Shown here: in pieces, positions 49,056 to 59,904 of the stretch
How the letters are laid out: each line of letters begins with the position of its first letter
Numbering within the stretch: position 1 is the first letter of the stretch
Assembly (NCBI RefSeq): GCF_000014125.1
Contig: NC_008593.1
Coordinates: 2,232,001-2,296,000 of the forward strand
Source: Clostridium novyi NT
GTDB lineage: Bacteria > Bacillota > Clostridia > Clostridiales > Clostridiaceae
Direction of reading: 5' to 3'
Length of the DNA: 64,000 bases
Program-made: the position numbers and the translations under genes
The notes under the pieces: model-generated
The model's input: only the letters and a program-made list of their open reading frames with translations
The model's database searches: none
What the model was told of the DNA's origin: nothing

Positions 49056-49226
49056 TCACTCCTTTTCTTTTTTTAATTTATTAATATCAGGAGCAATTGC
49101 ATTAAAATTTTTGTTATTTATTTCTGTATCATAGCTGTTTAGTTTATACTTTAATATATTTTTTATTATCTTTTTTAAATCTTCTTGTCCATAGTGAAAG
49201 TTTATTTTTGGCTTATTTTTGGACAT
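49056..49226 (-). CDS. 56-residue ORF preceding the serine recombinase
   Basis: A small open reading frame from ATG 49226 to TGA 49056-49058, beginning MSKNKPKINFHYGQEDLK and ending NKLKKEKE. It is basic and hydrophilic with no membrane segment. The ribosome site GGGGGA lies inside the 3' arm of the 49234-49274 hairpin. The recombinase starts 4 bases after its stop, so translation is probably coupled. A recombination directionality factor is a natural guess for a small basic partner, but nothing in the sequence proves it. Confidence 0.7.
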   Translation of the reverse strand: MSKNKPKINFHYGQEDLKKIIKNILKYKLNSYDTEINNKNFNAIAPDINKLKKEKE

Positions 49227-49233
49227 AAAAAAT

Positions 49234-49274
49234 CCCCCAGCATATTAGTTATCATTCTATTTATATGCCAAGGG
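49234..49274. terminator. Terminator-like hairpin between nitroreductase and recombinase unit
   Basis: A 12-bp stem with three wobbles, CCCTTGGCATAT pairing ATATGCTGGGGG on the minus strand (49263-49274 with 49234-49245), followed by ATTTTTT. It follows the nitroreductase stop by 8 bases. The G-run of the 3' arm is also the ribosome site for the 56-codon ORF. Confidence 0.75.
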
Positions 49275-49282
49275 TTTTTTAT

Positions 49283-49843
49283 TTATTTTATATAATTTAA
49301 AACATGTTTGTTTATAACTTTTTCTTTAAGTTCTATATTGTCTTGTTTATATCCAACTGCAATTGCATAGTGTGGAACATATCCTTCTGGAATATTTAAT
49401 TTTTTAACTTCATCATCAAGAGTAAAGAAGAACTTAATAAGACCTATCCAAATAGAACCAAGTCCTAAAGATTCAGCTGCTAAAAGCATATTTTCAATTG
49501 CCGCTGAACAATCAACTACAGTGGAACCTGAATTAGAATTTTGATTTCCTGAAACCACTATAACTGTAGGAGCTTCATAAAATATATTTCCTGCGCCCTT
49601 TCCAATTTGAACTATTTTATTATCCCCACTACTTATCATTACTTCTTTAGCTTTATTACTAATATGTTCTATTACTTTTTCATTTTGGATAACTGTAAAG
49701 TGCCATGATTGACTATTATGAGAACTTGGCGCATGCATACCTGCATCTAAAATTTCCTGTAATTGTTTATCTGATATTTGTTCTTTTTTATAGCTTCTTA
49801 TACTTCTTCTACTTTTGATAGTTTCAATAACAACATTACTCAT
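49283..49843 (-). CDS. Nitroreductase family protein (element cargo)
   Basis: This 186-residue FMN-dependent oxidoreductase contains KSRRSIRSYK (FMN phosphate contact), HAPSSHNSQSWHF and ENMLLAAESLGLGSIWIG, the usual family set. The substrate is not inferable; such enzymes reduce nitroaromatics, quinones or flavins with NAD(P)H. AGGAGGTGA precedes the ATG. It lies 52 bases after the dehydrogenase stop, inside the manC insertion. Confidence 0.93.
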   Translation of the reverse strand: MSNVVIETIKSRRSIRSYKKEQISDKQLQEILDAGMHAPSSHNSQSWHFTVIQNEKVIEHISNKAKEVMISSGDNKIVQIGKGAGNIFYEAPTVIVVSGNQNSNSGSTVVDCSAAIENMLLAAESLGLGSIWIGLIKFFFTLDDEVKKLNIPEGYVPHYAIAVGYKQDNIELKEKVINKHVLNYIK

Positions 49844-49895
49844 TTGTTGAATTCACCTCCTAAAATTTTACACAATATATATTCTATCATATATT

Positions 49896-50849
49896 CTATA
49901 ACATTACATTTTGTGGGCTTCCATCTAACCATTTTTCTATATTTTTAAATACTATTTCACATCTTCTATACATAGCTTCTTCTGTTGCAAATGCAATATG
50001 TGGAGTTACAACAACATTAGGTGCATTAAATAATGGATGCTCCTTTGAAATTGGTGGTTCTATTTCAAACACATCAATTCCTGCCCCTTTAATTTTGCCT
50101 TTTTTAAGCGCTTCAGCTAAGGCACTATTATCCACAACAGGCCCTCTTGCTGTATTTATTAATATTGATGATGATTTCATAAGTTCTATTTTTTCTTTAC
50201 TTATAAGTCCTTTTGTTTCATCATTTAGTGGTACATGTAATGAAACTATATCACTTTTAGATAATAATTCATCTAAAGATACATATTTAAATCCTGTATC
50301 TATAGCTTCTTTTCTTTCACTTCTGCTATAAGCTAGTACATTACATCCGAATGCTTTTGCAATTTGTCCTACTCTTATTCCAATAGCACCTGTTCCAACA
50401 ATTCCTATAGTTTTTCCTAAAATTTCGTTTTGAGAAAATCCATTTCTTGTTTTTCCTTCTCTTGTAGCTTTATCTAATGGCACTATATTTCTAAGGACAG
50501 AAAATATAAGTCCATAAGTAAGTTCTGCTACAGAAGAAGTGCTATATCCAGCGGCATTACATACCATAACTTGTTTTTCTGTACATGCTTTTGTATCCAC
50601 ATGATCAATTCCAGTAAATGCAACAGAAATCATTTTTAATTTGTCATCTGATTTTATTACTTCTCCTTCTAAAGGCATATTTGCAAGAACTAAAACTTCT
50701 GCATCTTTAGCTCTTTCCATAAGAACTTTTTTATCTTGTACTTTATCTTCAAATAATATAACTTCATGCCCTTTATCAATAATTGGCTTTGCTATAGAAT
50801 AAACTTCTTCTTTAGGTAATCCTAATGGTTCTAATACTGATATACGCAT
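49896..50849 (-). CDS. D-isomer-specific 2-hydroxyacid dehydrogenase (element cargo)
   Basis: This 317-residue NAD-dependent dehydrogenase has the dinucleotide-binding GIVGTGAIGIRVGQIA, and the catalytic residues are an Arg in NTARGPVVD, a Glu in DVFEIEPP and a His in TPHIAFAT. Length and motifs fit the D-lactate/glycerate/hydroxypyruvate dehydrogenase group, with the substrate unresolved. It is the gene nearest the right end of the insertion, with AGGGGG before the ATG. Confidence 0.94.
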   Translation of the reverse strand: MRISVLEPLGLPKEEVYSIAKPIIDKGHEVILFEDKVQDKKVLMERAKDAEVLVLANMPLEGEVIKSDDKLKMISVAFTGIDHVDTKACTEKQVMVCNAAGYSTSSVAELTYGLIFSVLRNIVPLDKATREGKTRNGFSQNEILGKTIGIVGTGAIGIRVGQIAKAFGCNVLAYSRSERKEAIDTGFKYVSLDELLSKSDIVSLHVPLNDETKGLISKEKIELMKSSSILINTARGPVVDNSALAEALKKGKIKGAGIDVFEIEPPISKEHPLFNAPNVVVTPHIAFATEEAMYRRCEIVFKNIEKWLDGSPQNVML

Positions 50850-51021
50850 ATTATATACCCCCTAAATTTATATGTTTTAGCTTCATATTATAAGTTTAAT
50901 ATATATTAAATCTATATTCCACATTAGTAACGGTTTTTATAAAATTTATGTATATATTACCTTTAATTTCTTAATAATTTTACATAACGCCTTATTTGTA
51001 ATGTATGACCTATGTTGTTTA

Positions 51022-51285
51022 TTAAGAGGTCTCTTTATTAGCAGGTTCAATGAAAATATTTTTGCAATTTATATCAGGTAGTTCCCCTTTTATTTTATCT
51101 ATATAATCTTTATTTGTAACAATAAAAGTATTTTCTTTCTCTACAACTGGGCTAATTCTATCTACAGTATTTCTTAAAAAACTTTTTTCATTTATAACTT
51201 TTAAAAACTGTTTAGGACTTTTTTCACGAGATAATGGATAAAGTCTTGTCCCTTTTCCACCGGCTAAAATTAGTGCATATATCAC
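51022..51285 (-). pseudogene. manC: Mannose-1-phosphate guanylyltransferase, 5' fragment (N-terminal part)
   Basis: The start is GTG 51285 (IYALILAGGKGTRLYPLSR), 9 bases after a GGAG site; an upstream TTG reading has no such site. AGGKGTRLYPLSREKSPKQF is the nucleotidyltransferase signature (GTP and Mg binding). Host-derived codons end at Thr in IEPANKET (51028-51030); the last codon and TAA come from the element. Joined to 46546-47355 the frame is intact at about 355 residues, the normal size of ManC/ManB-type pyrophosphorylases. A fragment of this size alone is unlikely to be active. Confidence 0.92.
51028..51035. repeat. Right attachment repeat (GGTCTCTT)
   Basis: This 8-bp repeat is identical to 47356-47363. 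Its first three bases are the Thr codon shared by both manC halves. GACCTAT at 51007-51013, inside the element, is the inverted partner of ATAGGTC at 47374-47380. In the rejoined attP the symmetry axis falls between 51029 and 51030, so the crossover dinucleotide is probably GT. Confidence 0.85.
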
Positions 51286-51318
51286 CTTAGCACACTCCAA
51301 CTTCAATTGTTTATACTC

Positions 51319-51345
51319 TATATTATGTAAGTTTTAGCCTTTCGT
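51319..51345 (-). promoter_or_regulatory. Sigma-K-like promoter candidate of manC
   Basis: On the minus strand AC (51344-51345), 16 bases, CATAATATA (51319-51327). This matches the AC-N16-CATAnnnTA sigma-K consensus of Bacillus and lies 33 bases upstream of the manC GTG. AT-rich sequence makes chance matches common. Confidence 0.35.
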
Positions 51346-51361
51346 GACGAAATTTTAACAT

Positions 51362-51404
51362 AAAAGAAAGGCTTCTTGATATATTATCAAGAAACCTTTC
51401 TTTT
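51362..51404 (-). terminator. Terminator after thl
   Basis: A 20-bp stem with one mismatch (51362-51381 with 51385-51404; core GAAAGG/CCTTTC and TTCTTGATA/TATCAAGAA). It lies 50 bases downstream of the thl stop. Confidence 0.85.
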
Positions 51405-51454
51405 CTATTAAATTTACATTAATTATACTACATCAACTATACGATTTATAAGAA

Positions 51455-52636
51455 CTACATTCTTTCAACGATCATAGCAGTTCCCATTCCACCGCCTATG
51501 CAAAGTGTAGCAAGACCTTTTTTAGCATCTCTCTTTTCCATTTCATATAATAATGTAACTAAGATTCTAGCTCCTGAGCATCCTACTGGGTGACCAAGTG
51601 CAATAGCTCCACCGTTAACATTTACGATATCCATGTTGAATCCTAAATCTCTAGCAACTGCTAAACTTTGAGATGCGAATGCTTCGTTAGCTTCTATTAA
51701 GTCTAAGTCTTTAACTTCTAAGTTAGCTCTTTCAAGTGCAACTTTTGTAGCACCAACTGGTCCATATCCCATGTATGCAGGATCTAATCCTTTTGAACCA
51801 TAAGATACTATTTTAGCTAATGGTTTAATTCCTAATTCGTTAGCTTTTTCTTCGCTCATTACAACTAATGCAGCAGCTCCATCATTGATACCTGAAGCGT
51901 TTCCTGCTGTAACTGTACCGCCATCTTTCTTAAATGCAGGCTTTAATTTTCTTAATCCTTCTATGTCAGCACCGAATCTTGGGTGTTCATCTGTATCAAA
52001 TACAACTTCACCTTTTTTAGTTTTTATAACAACTGGAACTATTTCATCCTTAAATCTTCCTGATTTTATAGCTTTTTCAGCTTTATTTTGAGAAGCAAGT
52101 GCAAATTGGTCTTGATCTTCTCTAGATATATTCCATTTTGCAGCTATATTTTCTGCTGTCATTCCCATATGGTAATTGTTAAATGATTCCCAAAGACCAT
52201 CTTTAACCATAGCATCAACTATTTTACCATCGAACATTCTTTGTCCCCATCTAGCACCTGGTACAACATATGGTGCAGCAGACATGTTTTCCATACCACC
52301 TGCAACTACGATATCAGCATCTCCTGCTTTTATCATTTGTGCTGCTAATGATACTGCTCTTAATCCTGATCCACAAACTTTGTTTAATGTAAATGCTGGT
52401 ATTTCAACAGGAATTCCTGCTTTTACAGCTGCTTGTCTTCCTGGGCTTTGTCCTAGACCTGCTTGAATAACATTTCCCATTATTGTTTCATCTATCATTT
52501 CTGGTTTGATTCCAGCTCTTTTAATAGCTTCTTTAATAACGATTGCGCCTAATTCAACAGCTGGTACATTTTTTAAAGTTCCACCGAATTTACCTACGGC
52601 TGTTCTTACTGCACTTGCAATAACTACATTTTTCAT
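51455..52636 (-). CDS. thl: Acetyl-CoA acetyltransferase (thiolase)
   Basis: This enzyme condenses two acetyl-CoA to acetoacetyl-CoA, the entry into butyrate-type fermentation. The 393 residues have catalytic C88 ([10 protein letters not shown]), H349 ([10 protein letters not shown]) and C379 ([10 protein letters not shown]). Length is normal for biosynthetic thiolases. It follows hbd on the same strand after 74 bases and is separately terminated. GGAGGAGATATC precedes the ATG. Confidence 0.98.
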   Translation of the reverse strand: MKNVVIASAVRTAVGKFGGTLKNVPAVELGAIVIKEAIKRAGIKPEMIDETIMGNVIQAGLGQSPGRQAAVKAGIPVEIPAFTLNKVCGSGLRAVSLAAQMIKAGDADIVVAGGMENMSAAPYVVPGARWGQRMFDGKIVDAMVKDGLWESFNNYHMGMTAENIAAKWNISREDQDQFALASQNKAEKAIKSGRFKDEIVPVVIKTKKGEVVFDTDEHPRFGADIEGLRKLKPAFKKDGGTVTAGNASGINDGAAALVVMSEEKANELGIKPLAKIVSYGSKGLDPAYMGYGPVGATKVALERANLEVKDLDLIEANEAFASQSLAVARDLGFNMDIVNVNGGAIALGHPVGCSGARILVTLLYEMEKRDAKKGLATLCIGGGMGTAMIVERM

Positions 52637-52710
52637 GATATCTCCTCCATTAATCCCCTTATTTTTTTGTTTTTCATTTTACTACTAATTAATAATATAT
52701 ATTCATAAGA

Positions 52711-53556
52711 TTATTTTGAATAATCAAAGAATCCTTTGCCAGATTTTCTTCCAAGATATCCAGCTCTAACATATTTTCTAAGTAATGTATGAGCTCTATA
52801 TTTTGAATCCCCAGTTTCTTTATATAATACGTCCATTATAGCAAGACAAACATCTAGTCCTATAAGATCTCCTAATGCTAAAGGTCCCATTGGGTGATTT
52901 GCACCAAGTTTCATAGCTGTATCTATATCTTCTGCTGATGCAATTCCTTCTGCATATATTCCAACAGCTTCATTAATCATTGGAATTAATATCTTATTTA
53001 CAACAAATCCAGGAGCTTCTGCAACTTCTACTGGTTCTTTTCCTATTTCAATTGATATTTGTTTAACAGCATCAAAAGTTTCTTGAGATGTTGCCATTCC
53101 TCTTATAACTTCTACAAGCTTCATTACTGGAGCTGGATTAAAGAAATGCATTCCAATAACTTTTTCAGGTCTATTTGTTGCTGATGCAACTTCTGTTATT
53201 GAAAGTGAAGATGTATTTGAAGCTAAGATTGTTTCTGCCTTACATATCTTATCTAAGTCTCCAAATATTTGCTTCTTAATTTCCATGTTTTCTATTGCTG
53301 CTTCTACAACTAAGTCACAATCAGCTGCCATATTAAGGTCAACTGTTCCAGTTATATTAGCAAGGATTTCGTTTTTCTTATCTTCTTCCATCTTCCCTTT
53401 TTTAACTAATCTTGAAAGGTTTTTGTCTATTCCTTTAAGTCCTCTTTCTACGAATTCATCTTTGATGTCTCTTAAAACAACTTTATGTCCTTTTACAGCA
53501 AATGCTTGAGCAATTCCTGATCCCATTGTTCCAGCACCTAGAACACATATTTTCAT
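52711..53556 (-). CDS. hbd: 3-hydroxybutyryl-CoA dehydrogenase
   Basis: This NAD(P)H-dependent enzyme reduces acetoacetyl-CoA to 3-hydroxybutyryl-CoA. The 281 residues begin with the Rossmann motif [15 protein letters not shown], contain [16 protein letters not shown] with the catalytic His, and have the C-terminal [16 protein letters not shown] dimer region. It is upstream of thl; crt, bcd and etf genes are not in this window. A Rex-like operator lies about 30 bases upstream of the ATG. Confidence 0.97.
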   Translation of the reverse strand: MKICVLGAGTMGSGIAQAFAVKGHKVVLRDIKDEFVERGLKGIDKNLSRLVKKGKMEEDKKNEILANITGTVDLNMAADCDLVVEAAIENMEIKKQIFGDLDKICKAETILASNTSSLSITEVASATNRPEKVIGMHFFNPAPVMKLVEVIRGMATSQETFDAVKQISIEIGKEPVEVAEAPGFVVNKILIPMINEAVGIYAEGIASAEDIDTAMKLGANHPMGPLALGDLIGLDVCLAIMDVLYKETGDSKYRAHTLLRKYVRAGYLGRKSGKGFFDYSK

Positions 53557-53584
53557 TGAAATTCCCTCCTTATAGTTCGATGTA

Positions 53585-53602
53585 TTGTTAATTTTTTAAC
53601 TT
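53585..53602. promoter_or_regulatory. Rex-like operator upstream of hbd
   Basis: TTGTTAATTTTTTAACTT matches the clostridial Rex consensus TTGTTAA-N4-TTAACAA at all but the last two positions. It lies 28 bases upstream of hbd. Rex represses butyrate-pathway genes in other clostridia when the NADH/NAD+ ratio is low. The larger intergenic region (53557-53921) otherwise holds only the inverted repeat TTTTTTAACT/AGTTAAAAAA (53592-53616) and the glpK terminator. Confidence 0.5.
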
Positions 53603-53888
53603 TAATAGTTAAAAAAAATCTTGCACCTACAAAAGTATCCACTATATATAGTCTACTAATGTAACAACGTTTTTTCTCAACCGTGGTTACTTACTTGTTG
53701 TTTACATTTATTATTATACATCAAATTGATAGAATATTTCAAACTCTTTTTTCCATGTTTTTCAGAATTTATTGTTAAATATATATCATTTACACTGTTT
53801 TTTATAGTGAAACTACTATTTTTTATATTTTTGTTTTTTTATTTTATTTTTAACAAATTTATTCTTTTATTCCTTTATTTTATGTTAA

Positions 53889-53914
53889 AGAAGACCTAAA
53901 TTAATAGGCCTTCT
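53889..53914 (-). terminator. Terminator after glpK copy 1
   Basis: A 10-bp stem AGAAGGCCTA/TAGGTCTTCT on the minus strand (53905-53914 with 53889-53898, one G-U pair), followed by TTTAACATAAAA. It lies 7 bases past the glpK stop. Confidence 0.75.
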
Positions 53915-53921
53915 CGTACTT

Positions 53922-55511
<1,590 letters not shown>

Positions 55512-56222
55512 TTAAAATATAGCCGCAAATAATAATGCGCCTATTATTCCTCCTATTATTGGTCCAACTACAGGTATCCAAGAATATTCCCAATCTGAAT
55601 CTCCTTTTCCTGCAATAGGTAATATAGCATGTGCTATACGAGGTCCTAAGTCTCTGGCTGGATTAATAGCATACCCTGTTGGTCCACCTAGAGCAAGACC
55701 TATGACTAAAATTACAAGACCTACCGAATAGGTTCCAATTCCCGGTGCTTGTTCAACTGTTGATAATCCTAATATTGCAAATACAAGTACAAATGTTCCT
55801 ATAATTTCTGTTACAAGGTTTGCAGCACTATTTCTAATTGCTGGTGCTGTAGCAAATACTCCAAGTTTTACTGCTGGATCTTCAGTTTCAGCCCAATGTG
55901 GTAAGTAAGCAATCCATACTATCGCAGCTCCTAACATTGCACCCAACATTTGTGCAATTATATATCCTGGTACCATACTCCAAGTTATTCCACCAAAACC
56001 TATGGCAGCAAATGCTATTGTTACTGCTGGATTAAAGTGAGCCCCACTTATTGCTCCAAAGATAAGTGCTGGAATAGCAACTGCTATTGCCCAAGATGTT
56101 GTTACAACTATCCATCCTCCATTTTGTCCTTTACTCTTATTGAGTGATACACATGCAACTACACCATCACCTAACATGATAAGCAACATTGTCCCTAAAA
56201 ACTCTGCCATCATTCTAGACAT
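55512..56222 (-). CDS. glpF: Glycerol uptake facilitator (aquaglyceroporin), copy 1
   Basis: This 236-residue MIP channel has six membrane segments and the two half-helix motifs SGAHFNPAVT and YAINPARDLGPR. The Gly/Asp-rich pore is typical of GlpF-type glycerol channels. It differs from copy 2 (60123) at only about twenty positions by eye, a recent duplication. Glycerol kinase copy 1 follows immediately. AGGGGGAAAGCG precedes the ATG. Confidence 0.96.
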   Translation of the reverse strand: MSRMMAEFLGTMLLIMLGDGVVACVSLNKSKGQNGGWIVVTTSWAIAVAIPALIFGAISGAHFNPAVTIAFAAIGFGGITWSMVPGYIIAQMLGAMLGAAIVWIAYLPHWAETEDPAVKLGVFATAPAIRNSAANLVTEIIGTFVLVFAILGLSTVEQAPGIGTYSVGLVILVIGLALGGPTGYAINPARDLGPRIAHAILPIAGKGDSDWEYSWIPVVGPIIGGIIGALLFAAIF

Positions 56223-56336
56223 ACGCTTTCCCCCTTAACTAAATAAAATTTTCGCTACAGTTATATCTATGACTTTTTTATCTTATTTATTACACATAAT
56301 CTTTAAATAAACTAATATAACTTTTTATAAATAAAA

Positions 56337-56377
56337 AAACTATAACTTAAATTGGAAAAACCAATAAGTTATAGTTT
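56337..56377 (-). terminator. Terminator after the PhnD-domain chemoreceptor
   Basis: A 13-bp stem AAACTATAACTTA/TAAGTTATAGTTT (56337-56349 with 56365-56377) with an inner TTGG/CCAA stem, followed by a T7 run on the minus strand. It lies about 45 bases past the stop. Confidence 0.87.
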
Positions 56378-56422
56378 AAATTTGTAGCATATATATAATT
56401 TCCTTATAATTATATATATGTC

Positions 56423-58327
56423 TTATCTTATTTTTCTTATTACATCATACTTTTCATCAACACTTTCGATAAATCCTTCTATTGGTGTATTAAGATTTTC
56501 AAAACTTTTTGCTTTTATGAATTCCTTCTTCAAATTATCCGCTAATTCCTTAGGCATTTTTTTATTAACCGCAATTGCATCCTTTGGAATATTATCACTT
56601 TTAGCAAGTATAACTAAATCCTCTACTGGCACACCTTCTTTTCTAGCATTATCTAAGGCCTCGTCATATGTAGCACCAGCATCCACTTCGCCATTTAGTA
56701 TAGCATTTATAACATTATCATGACTTCCTAAGAAATATGATTTTTTAAATATCCTATCTGGATTTAAATTATTTAATTTTAAAATATGCTTTGCATATAT
56801 ACAACCTGATGCACTATTTTCATCTACATATGCAAATGTTTTATTTTTAAGGTCAGATAATTTTTTAATAACACTATCTTTTCTTGCTATTATATATCCA
56901 TTATAATAATCCTTGCCATTTATCTTAGGGGTAACAATAGGAATAACCCCTGCTTTTTCGTGAGCATTTACATAGGCAAATGGTGAAAACCAACCAACAT
57001 CTATTATATCTTCTTTTATATTGTCACTTAAAGCATCGTAATTTTTTACTATTATAGTTCTAGCTTTATATCCCATGGATTTACACACATTTTCTAATAT
57101 AGGTACATACATTTTCTTAATATTTTTAGGTGCAGTGAATGGGTTTACTCCAAATATGATTTCATTTTCCATTTTAAATTTAGATGAAACCTTTTGTAAT
57201 TTTTCGGAAATATCTATTAATTCGTCAAAGGCCTTTATCATTAATTCATTTTTTTCTTTTACATACCCAACCTCTTCCATAGAATCATAAGCTAGCTTAT
57301 GGGTATCTTCTACTGCGTTTGCAACTTCTTCTACGGCTACTTCTACCTCGGTAACATTTCTTATTCCTTCTTCTGATTCTTTCTCCAGTTTTTCTATAGA
57401 ATCTTCTATACTTTCTACAACTATTTTTATTTTTTCTATTACCTTTGTAGATTTAGTCATTACCTCTTCTACTTTATCAAGTTTATCATTACATTTGTCC
57501 ATAGCATCATTAGAATTTTCAATTTTACCAGATATATCTTGAACTATATCCTCTATTTTGCCTATAGCATCTTGAGTTTGTTCCGACAACTTTTTTATTT
57601 CATTAGCTACTATTGCAAACCCTCTACCAGCTTCTCCAGCTCTAGCCGCTTCTATAGCTGCATTTAAAGATAATAAATTTGTTTGTACTGAAATTTGTTT
57701 TATATAATCTACTATTGAATATATATTATTTGATGATTCCATTAGTTCTTCATTTCTGCTAGATGCGCTACTTATTTCAATATTAAGCTCTTCTAAAAAC
57801 ACACCTATGCTTTCTATTATGTTTCTGTTGTCATTTAACATCTTAACAGACTCAAGAGAATATCCTCTAATTTTAACTATATTATCATTTAAATTCTTAG
57901 AAAAATTTACAAATTGATTTATGCTAGCATTTATTTCTTCTGAACTAGCAGCATTCTGCTGGCAATAATTTTCAACTTTATAGGACATGTCATATATACT
58001 TTTAAAAGCATTAATGTTATTTTGCGCAGTCCATAATAATTGTTGAGAATTAAATGCAATATCTTCTGAAGCAGTTAGTATAGATTCCTTTATTTTATTA
58101 TCTTGTTTCTCCTTAGACTCATTATTTTTTATATCGTATTTGTTTAAATGTTTGTCCAATTTTACATCATTAAAATTAAATGTTCTTTTTGCAAAATATA
58201 AAATTAATATATTTACTATAGCGATAATAACTCCATTTATCTTTATGTTAGGAATAAGATAATATAAGGCTATATTTATAATCGCTGAAATAATCATAAA
58301 ACAAAAAAAGTCTTTGTGTCTTTTCAT
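56423..58327 (-). CDS. Chemoreceptor with C-terminal PhnD-like ligand-binding domain
   Basis: This 634-residue protein has two adjacent N-terminal hydrophobic segments (about residues 8-25 and 29-46) and a short linker. The methyl-accepting signalling domain (about 85-400) has the tip [24 protein letters not shown]-terminal domain (about 395-634) resembles PhnD and phosphite/phosphonate periplasmic binding proteins ([54 protein letters not shown]). With both termini predicted inside the cell, the binding domain would sense an internal ligand. It lies between two glpF-glpK pairs. Confidence 0.9.
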   Translation of the reverse strand: MKRHKDFFCFMIISAIINIALYYLIPNIKINGVIIAIVNILILYFAKRTFNFNDVKLDKHLNKYDIKNNESKEKQDNKIKESILTASEDIAFNSQQLLWTAQNNINAFKSIYDMSYKVENYCQQNAASSEEINASINQFVNFSKNLNDNIVKIRGYSLESVKMLNDNRNIIESIGVFLEELNIEISSASSRNEELMESSNNIYSIVDYIKQISVQTNLLSLNAAIEAARAGEAGRGFAIVANEIKKLSEQTQDAIGKIEDIVQDISGKIENSNDAMDKCNDKLDKVEEVMTKSTKVIEKIKIVVESIEDSIEKLEKESEEGIRNVTEVEVAVEEVANAVEDTHKLAYDSMEEVGYVKEKNELMIKAFDELIDISEKLQKVSSKFKMENEIIFGVNPFTAPKNIKKMYVPILENVCKSMGYKARTIIVKNYDALSDNIKEDIIDVGWFSPFAYVNAHEKAGVIPIVTPKINGKDYYNGYIIARKDSVIKKLSDLKNKTFAYVDENSASGCIYAKHILKLNNLNPDRIFKKSYFLGSHDNVINAILNGEVDAGATYDEALDNARKEGVPVEDLVILAKSDNIPKDAIAVNKKMPKELADNLKKEFIKAKSFENLNTPIEGFIESVDEKYDVIRKIR

Positions 58328-58348
58328 AAGTTATTCTCCTTTAACAAA

Positions 58349-58385
58349 CTAAAGACAAACCCCCCATATAGAGATTTGCCTTTAG
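58349..58385 (-). terminator. Terminator after glpK copy 2
   Basis: Stem CTAAAGACAAA/TTTGCCTTTAG (58349-58359 with 58375-58385, one wobble) in the gap between glpK copy 2 and the chemoreceptor. The tail on the minus strand is TTTGTTAAAGG. Confidence 0.75.
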
Positions 58386-58407
58386 TAGAATATATTGATT
58401 TAACTTA

Positions 58408-59904
58408 TTATTTTTCCCATCCTTTAGATCTTTCAACAGCTTTGTGCCATCCGTTAATTAATTCTATTCTCTTAATATCTTCCATCTTAGGTGAGAATGT
58501 TTGAGATGGTTTTATACTTCTAGATAAATCTTCAACGTCTTTCCAGAATCCTACTGCAAGACCTGCAAGATAAGCAGCTCCTAAAGCAGTTGTTTCTATA
58601 ACTTCTGGTCTTACAACTGGTTTATCTAACATATCAGCTTGGAATTGCATTAAGAAGTTGTTTGCACAAGCTCCTCCATCCACTTTTAATGTTTTTAAGC
58701 TTGTTCCAGCATCTTCTTCCATAGCTTTTAATACATCTAGAGTTTGATATGCCATAGATTCAAGAGCCGCTCTTATGAAGTGCTCTTTCTTAGCTCCTCT
58801 AGTAAGCCCAACTATAGTTCCTCTTGCATAAGCATCCCAGTATGGTGCTCCAAGTCCAACGAATGCTGGTACTAGGTATACTCCATTAGAATCTTCTACA
58901 TCTAATGCATATCTTTCTGTTTCAGATGCTTTTCTGATCATTCTTAATTCATCACGTAACCATTGAACTACAGCTCCACCAATGAATATACTTCCTTCTA
59001 ATGCATATTCAATTTTTCCTGCATATGATGCAGCCATTGTTGTAAGAAGTCCGTTTTGAGATTCAACAGCTTTGTCTCCAGTGTTCATTAATAAGAAACA
59101 ACCTGTTCCATAAGTATTTTTAGCCATACCTTCTTTGCAGCAAAGTTGTCCAAATAATGCTGCTTGTTGGTCTCCTGCGTCTCCTGATATTGGAACTGGT
59201 GCTCCGAATATTAATTCATCAGCATTTCCGTAAACGCAGCTTGAAGGTTTAACTTCTGGAAGCATTGATTTAGGAATATTTAATTCTTCTAATATTTCAT
59301 CATCCCATTTTAATTCATGTATATTATATAACATTGTTCTTGAAGCATTTGTGTGGTCAGTTACATGAACTTTTCCTTTAGTTAAGTTCCAAATTAACCA
59401 TGTATCTATATTACCAAAAATTAATTCGCCTTTTTCAGCTTGTTCTCTAGCTCCTGGAACATTATCTAATATCCATTTTATTTTTGTTCCTGAGAAGTAA
59501 GCATCTAGAATTAATCCTGTTTTTTCCTTTACTTTCTTATCGAATCCTTTTTCTCTTAGTGTATCACAATATTCAGCTGTTCTTCTACATTGCCAAACTA
59601 TAGCATTGTAAACTGGAACACCTGTAATTTTGTTCCAAACTACTGTAGTTTCTCTTTGATTTGTAATACCTATACCAGCAAGGTCTGTTCCATAAAGTCC
59701 AGCTCCTGCTAAAGCTTCTCTAGCAACACCTGCTTGAGTTCCCCAAATTTCCATTGGATCATGTTCAACCCAACCTGCTTTTGGATATATTTGTTTAAAT
59801 TCTTTTTGTGATACTGATACTATTTCACCTTGTTTGTTGAATATAATACATCTTGAACTTGTTGTGCCTTGGTCTAACGCCATTATATATTGTTGCTTTT
59901 CCAT
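58408..59904 (-). CDS. glpK: Glycerol kinase, copy 2
   Basis: The start is ATG 59904, preceded by AAGGGGAGGAATATTTA; an upstream reading lacks a better site. The product of 498 residues is the normal size of GlpK. It has all FGGY motifs of copy 1, with substitutions spread along the chain rather than in the motifs. It is separated from its glpF partner by 218 bases, unlike the tight copy 1 pair. Confidence 0.96.
   Translation of the reverse strand: MEKQQYIMALDQGTTSSRCIIFNKQGEIVSVSQKEFKQIYPKAGWVEHDPMEIWGTQAGVAREALAGAGLYGTDLAGIGITNQRETTVVWNKITGVPVYNAIVWQCRRTAEYCDTLREKGFDKKVKEKTGLILDAYFSGTKIKWILDNVPGAREQAEKGELIFGNIDTWLIWNLTKGKVHVTDHTNASRTMLYNIHELKWDDEILEELNIPKSMLPEVKPSSCVYGNADELIFGAPVPISGDAGDQQAALFGQLCCKEGMAKNTYGTGCFLLMNTGDKAVESQNGLLTTMAASYAGKIEYALEGSIFIGGAVVQWLRDELRMIRKASETERYALDVEDSNGVYLVPAFVGLGAPYWDAYARGTIVGLTRGAKKEHFIRAALESMAYQTLDVLKAMEEDAGTSLKTLKVDGGACANNFLMQFQADMLDKPVVRPEVIETTALGAAYLAGLAVGFWKDVEDLSRSIKPSQTFSPKMEDIKRIELINGWHKAVERSKGWEK

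Larger units (their letters stand above)
47356..51035. mobile_element. Serine-recombinase integrative element interrupting manC (about 3.67 kb)
   Basis: The element lies between the N-terminal and C-terminal halves of manC, both on the minus strand. It carries a large serine recombinase next to its left end, a 56-codon ORF, a nitroreductase and a D-2-hydroxyacid dehydrogenase, all minus strand. Direct repeats of 8 bp mark both junctions, and excision between them restores the frame. No conjugation, replication or phage gene is present, so this is a minimal element or a domesticated intervening sequence. Confidence 0.9.
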
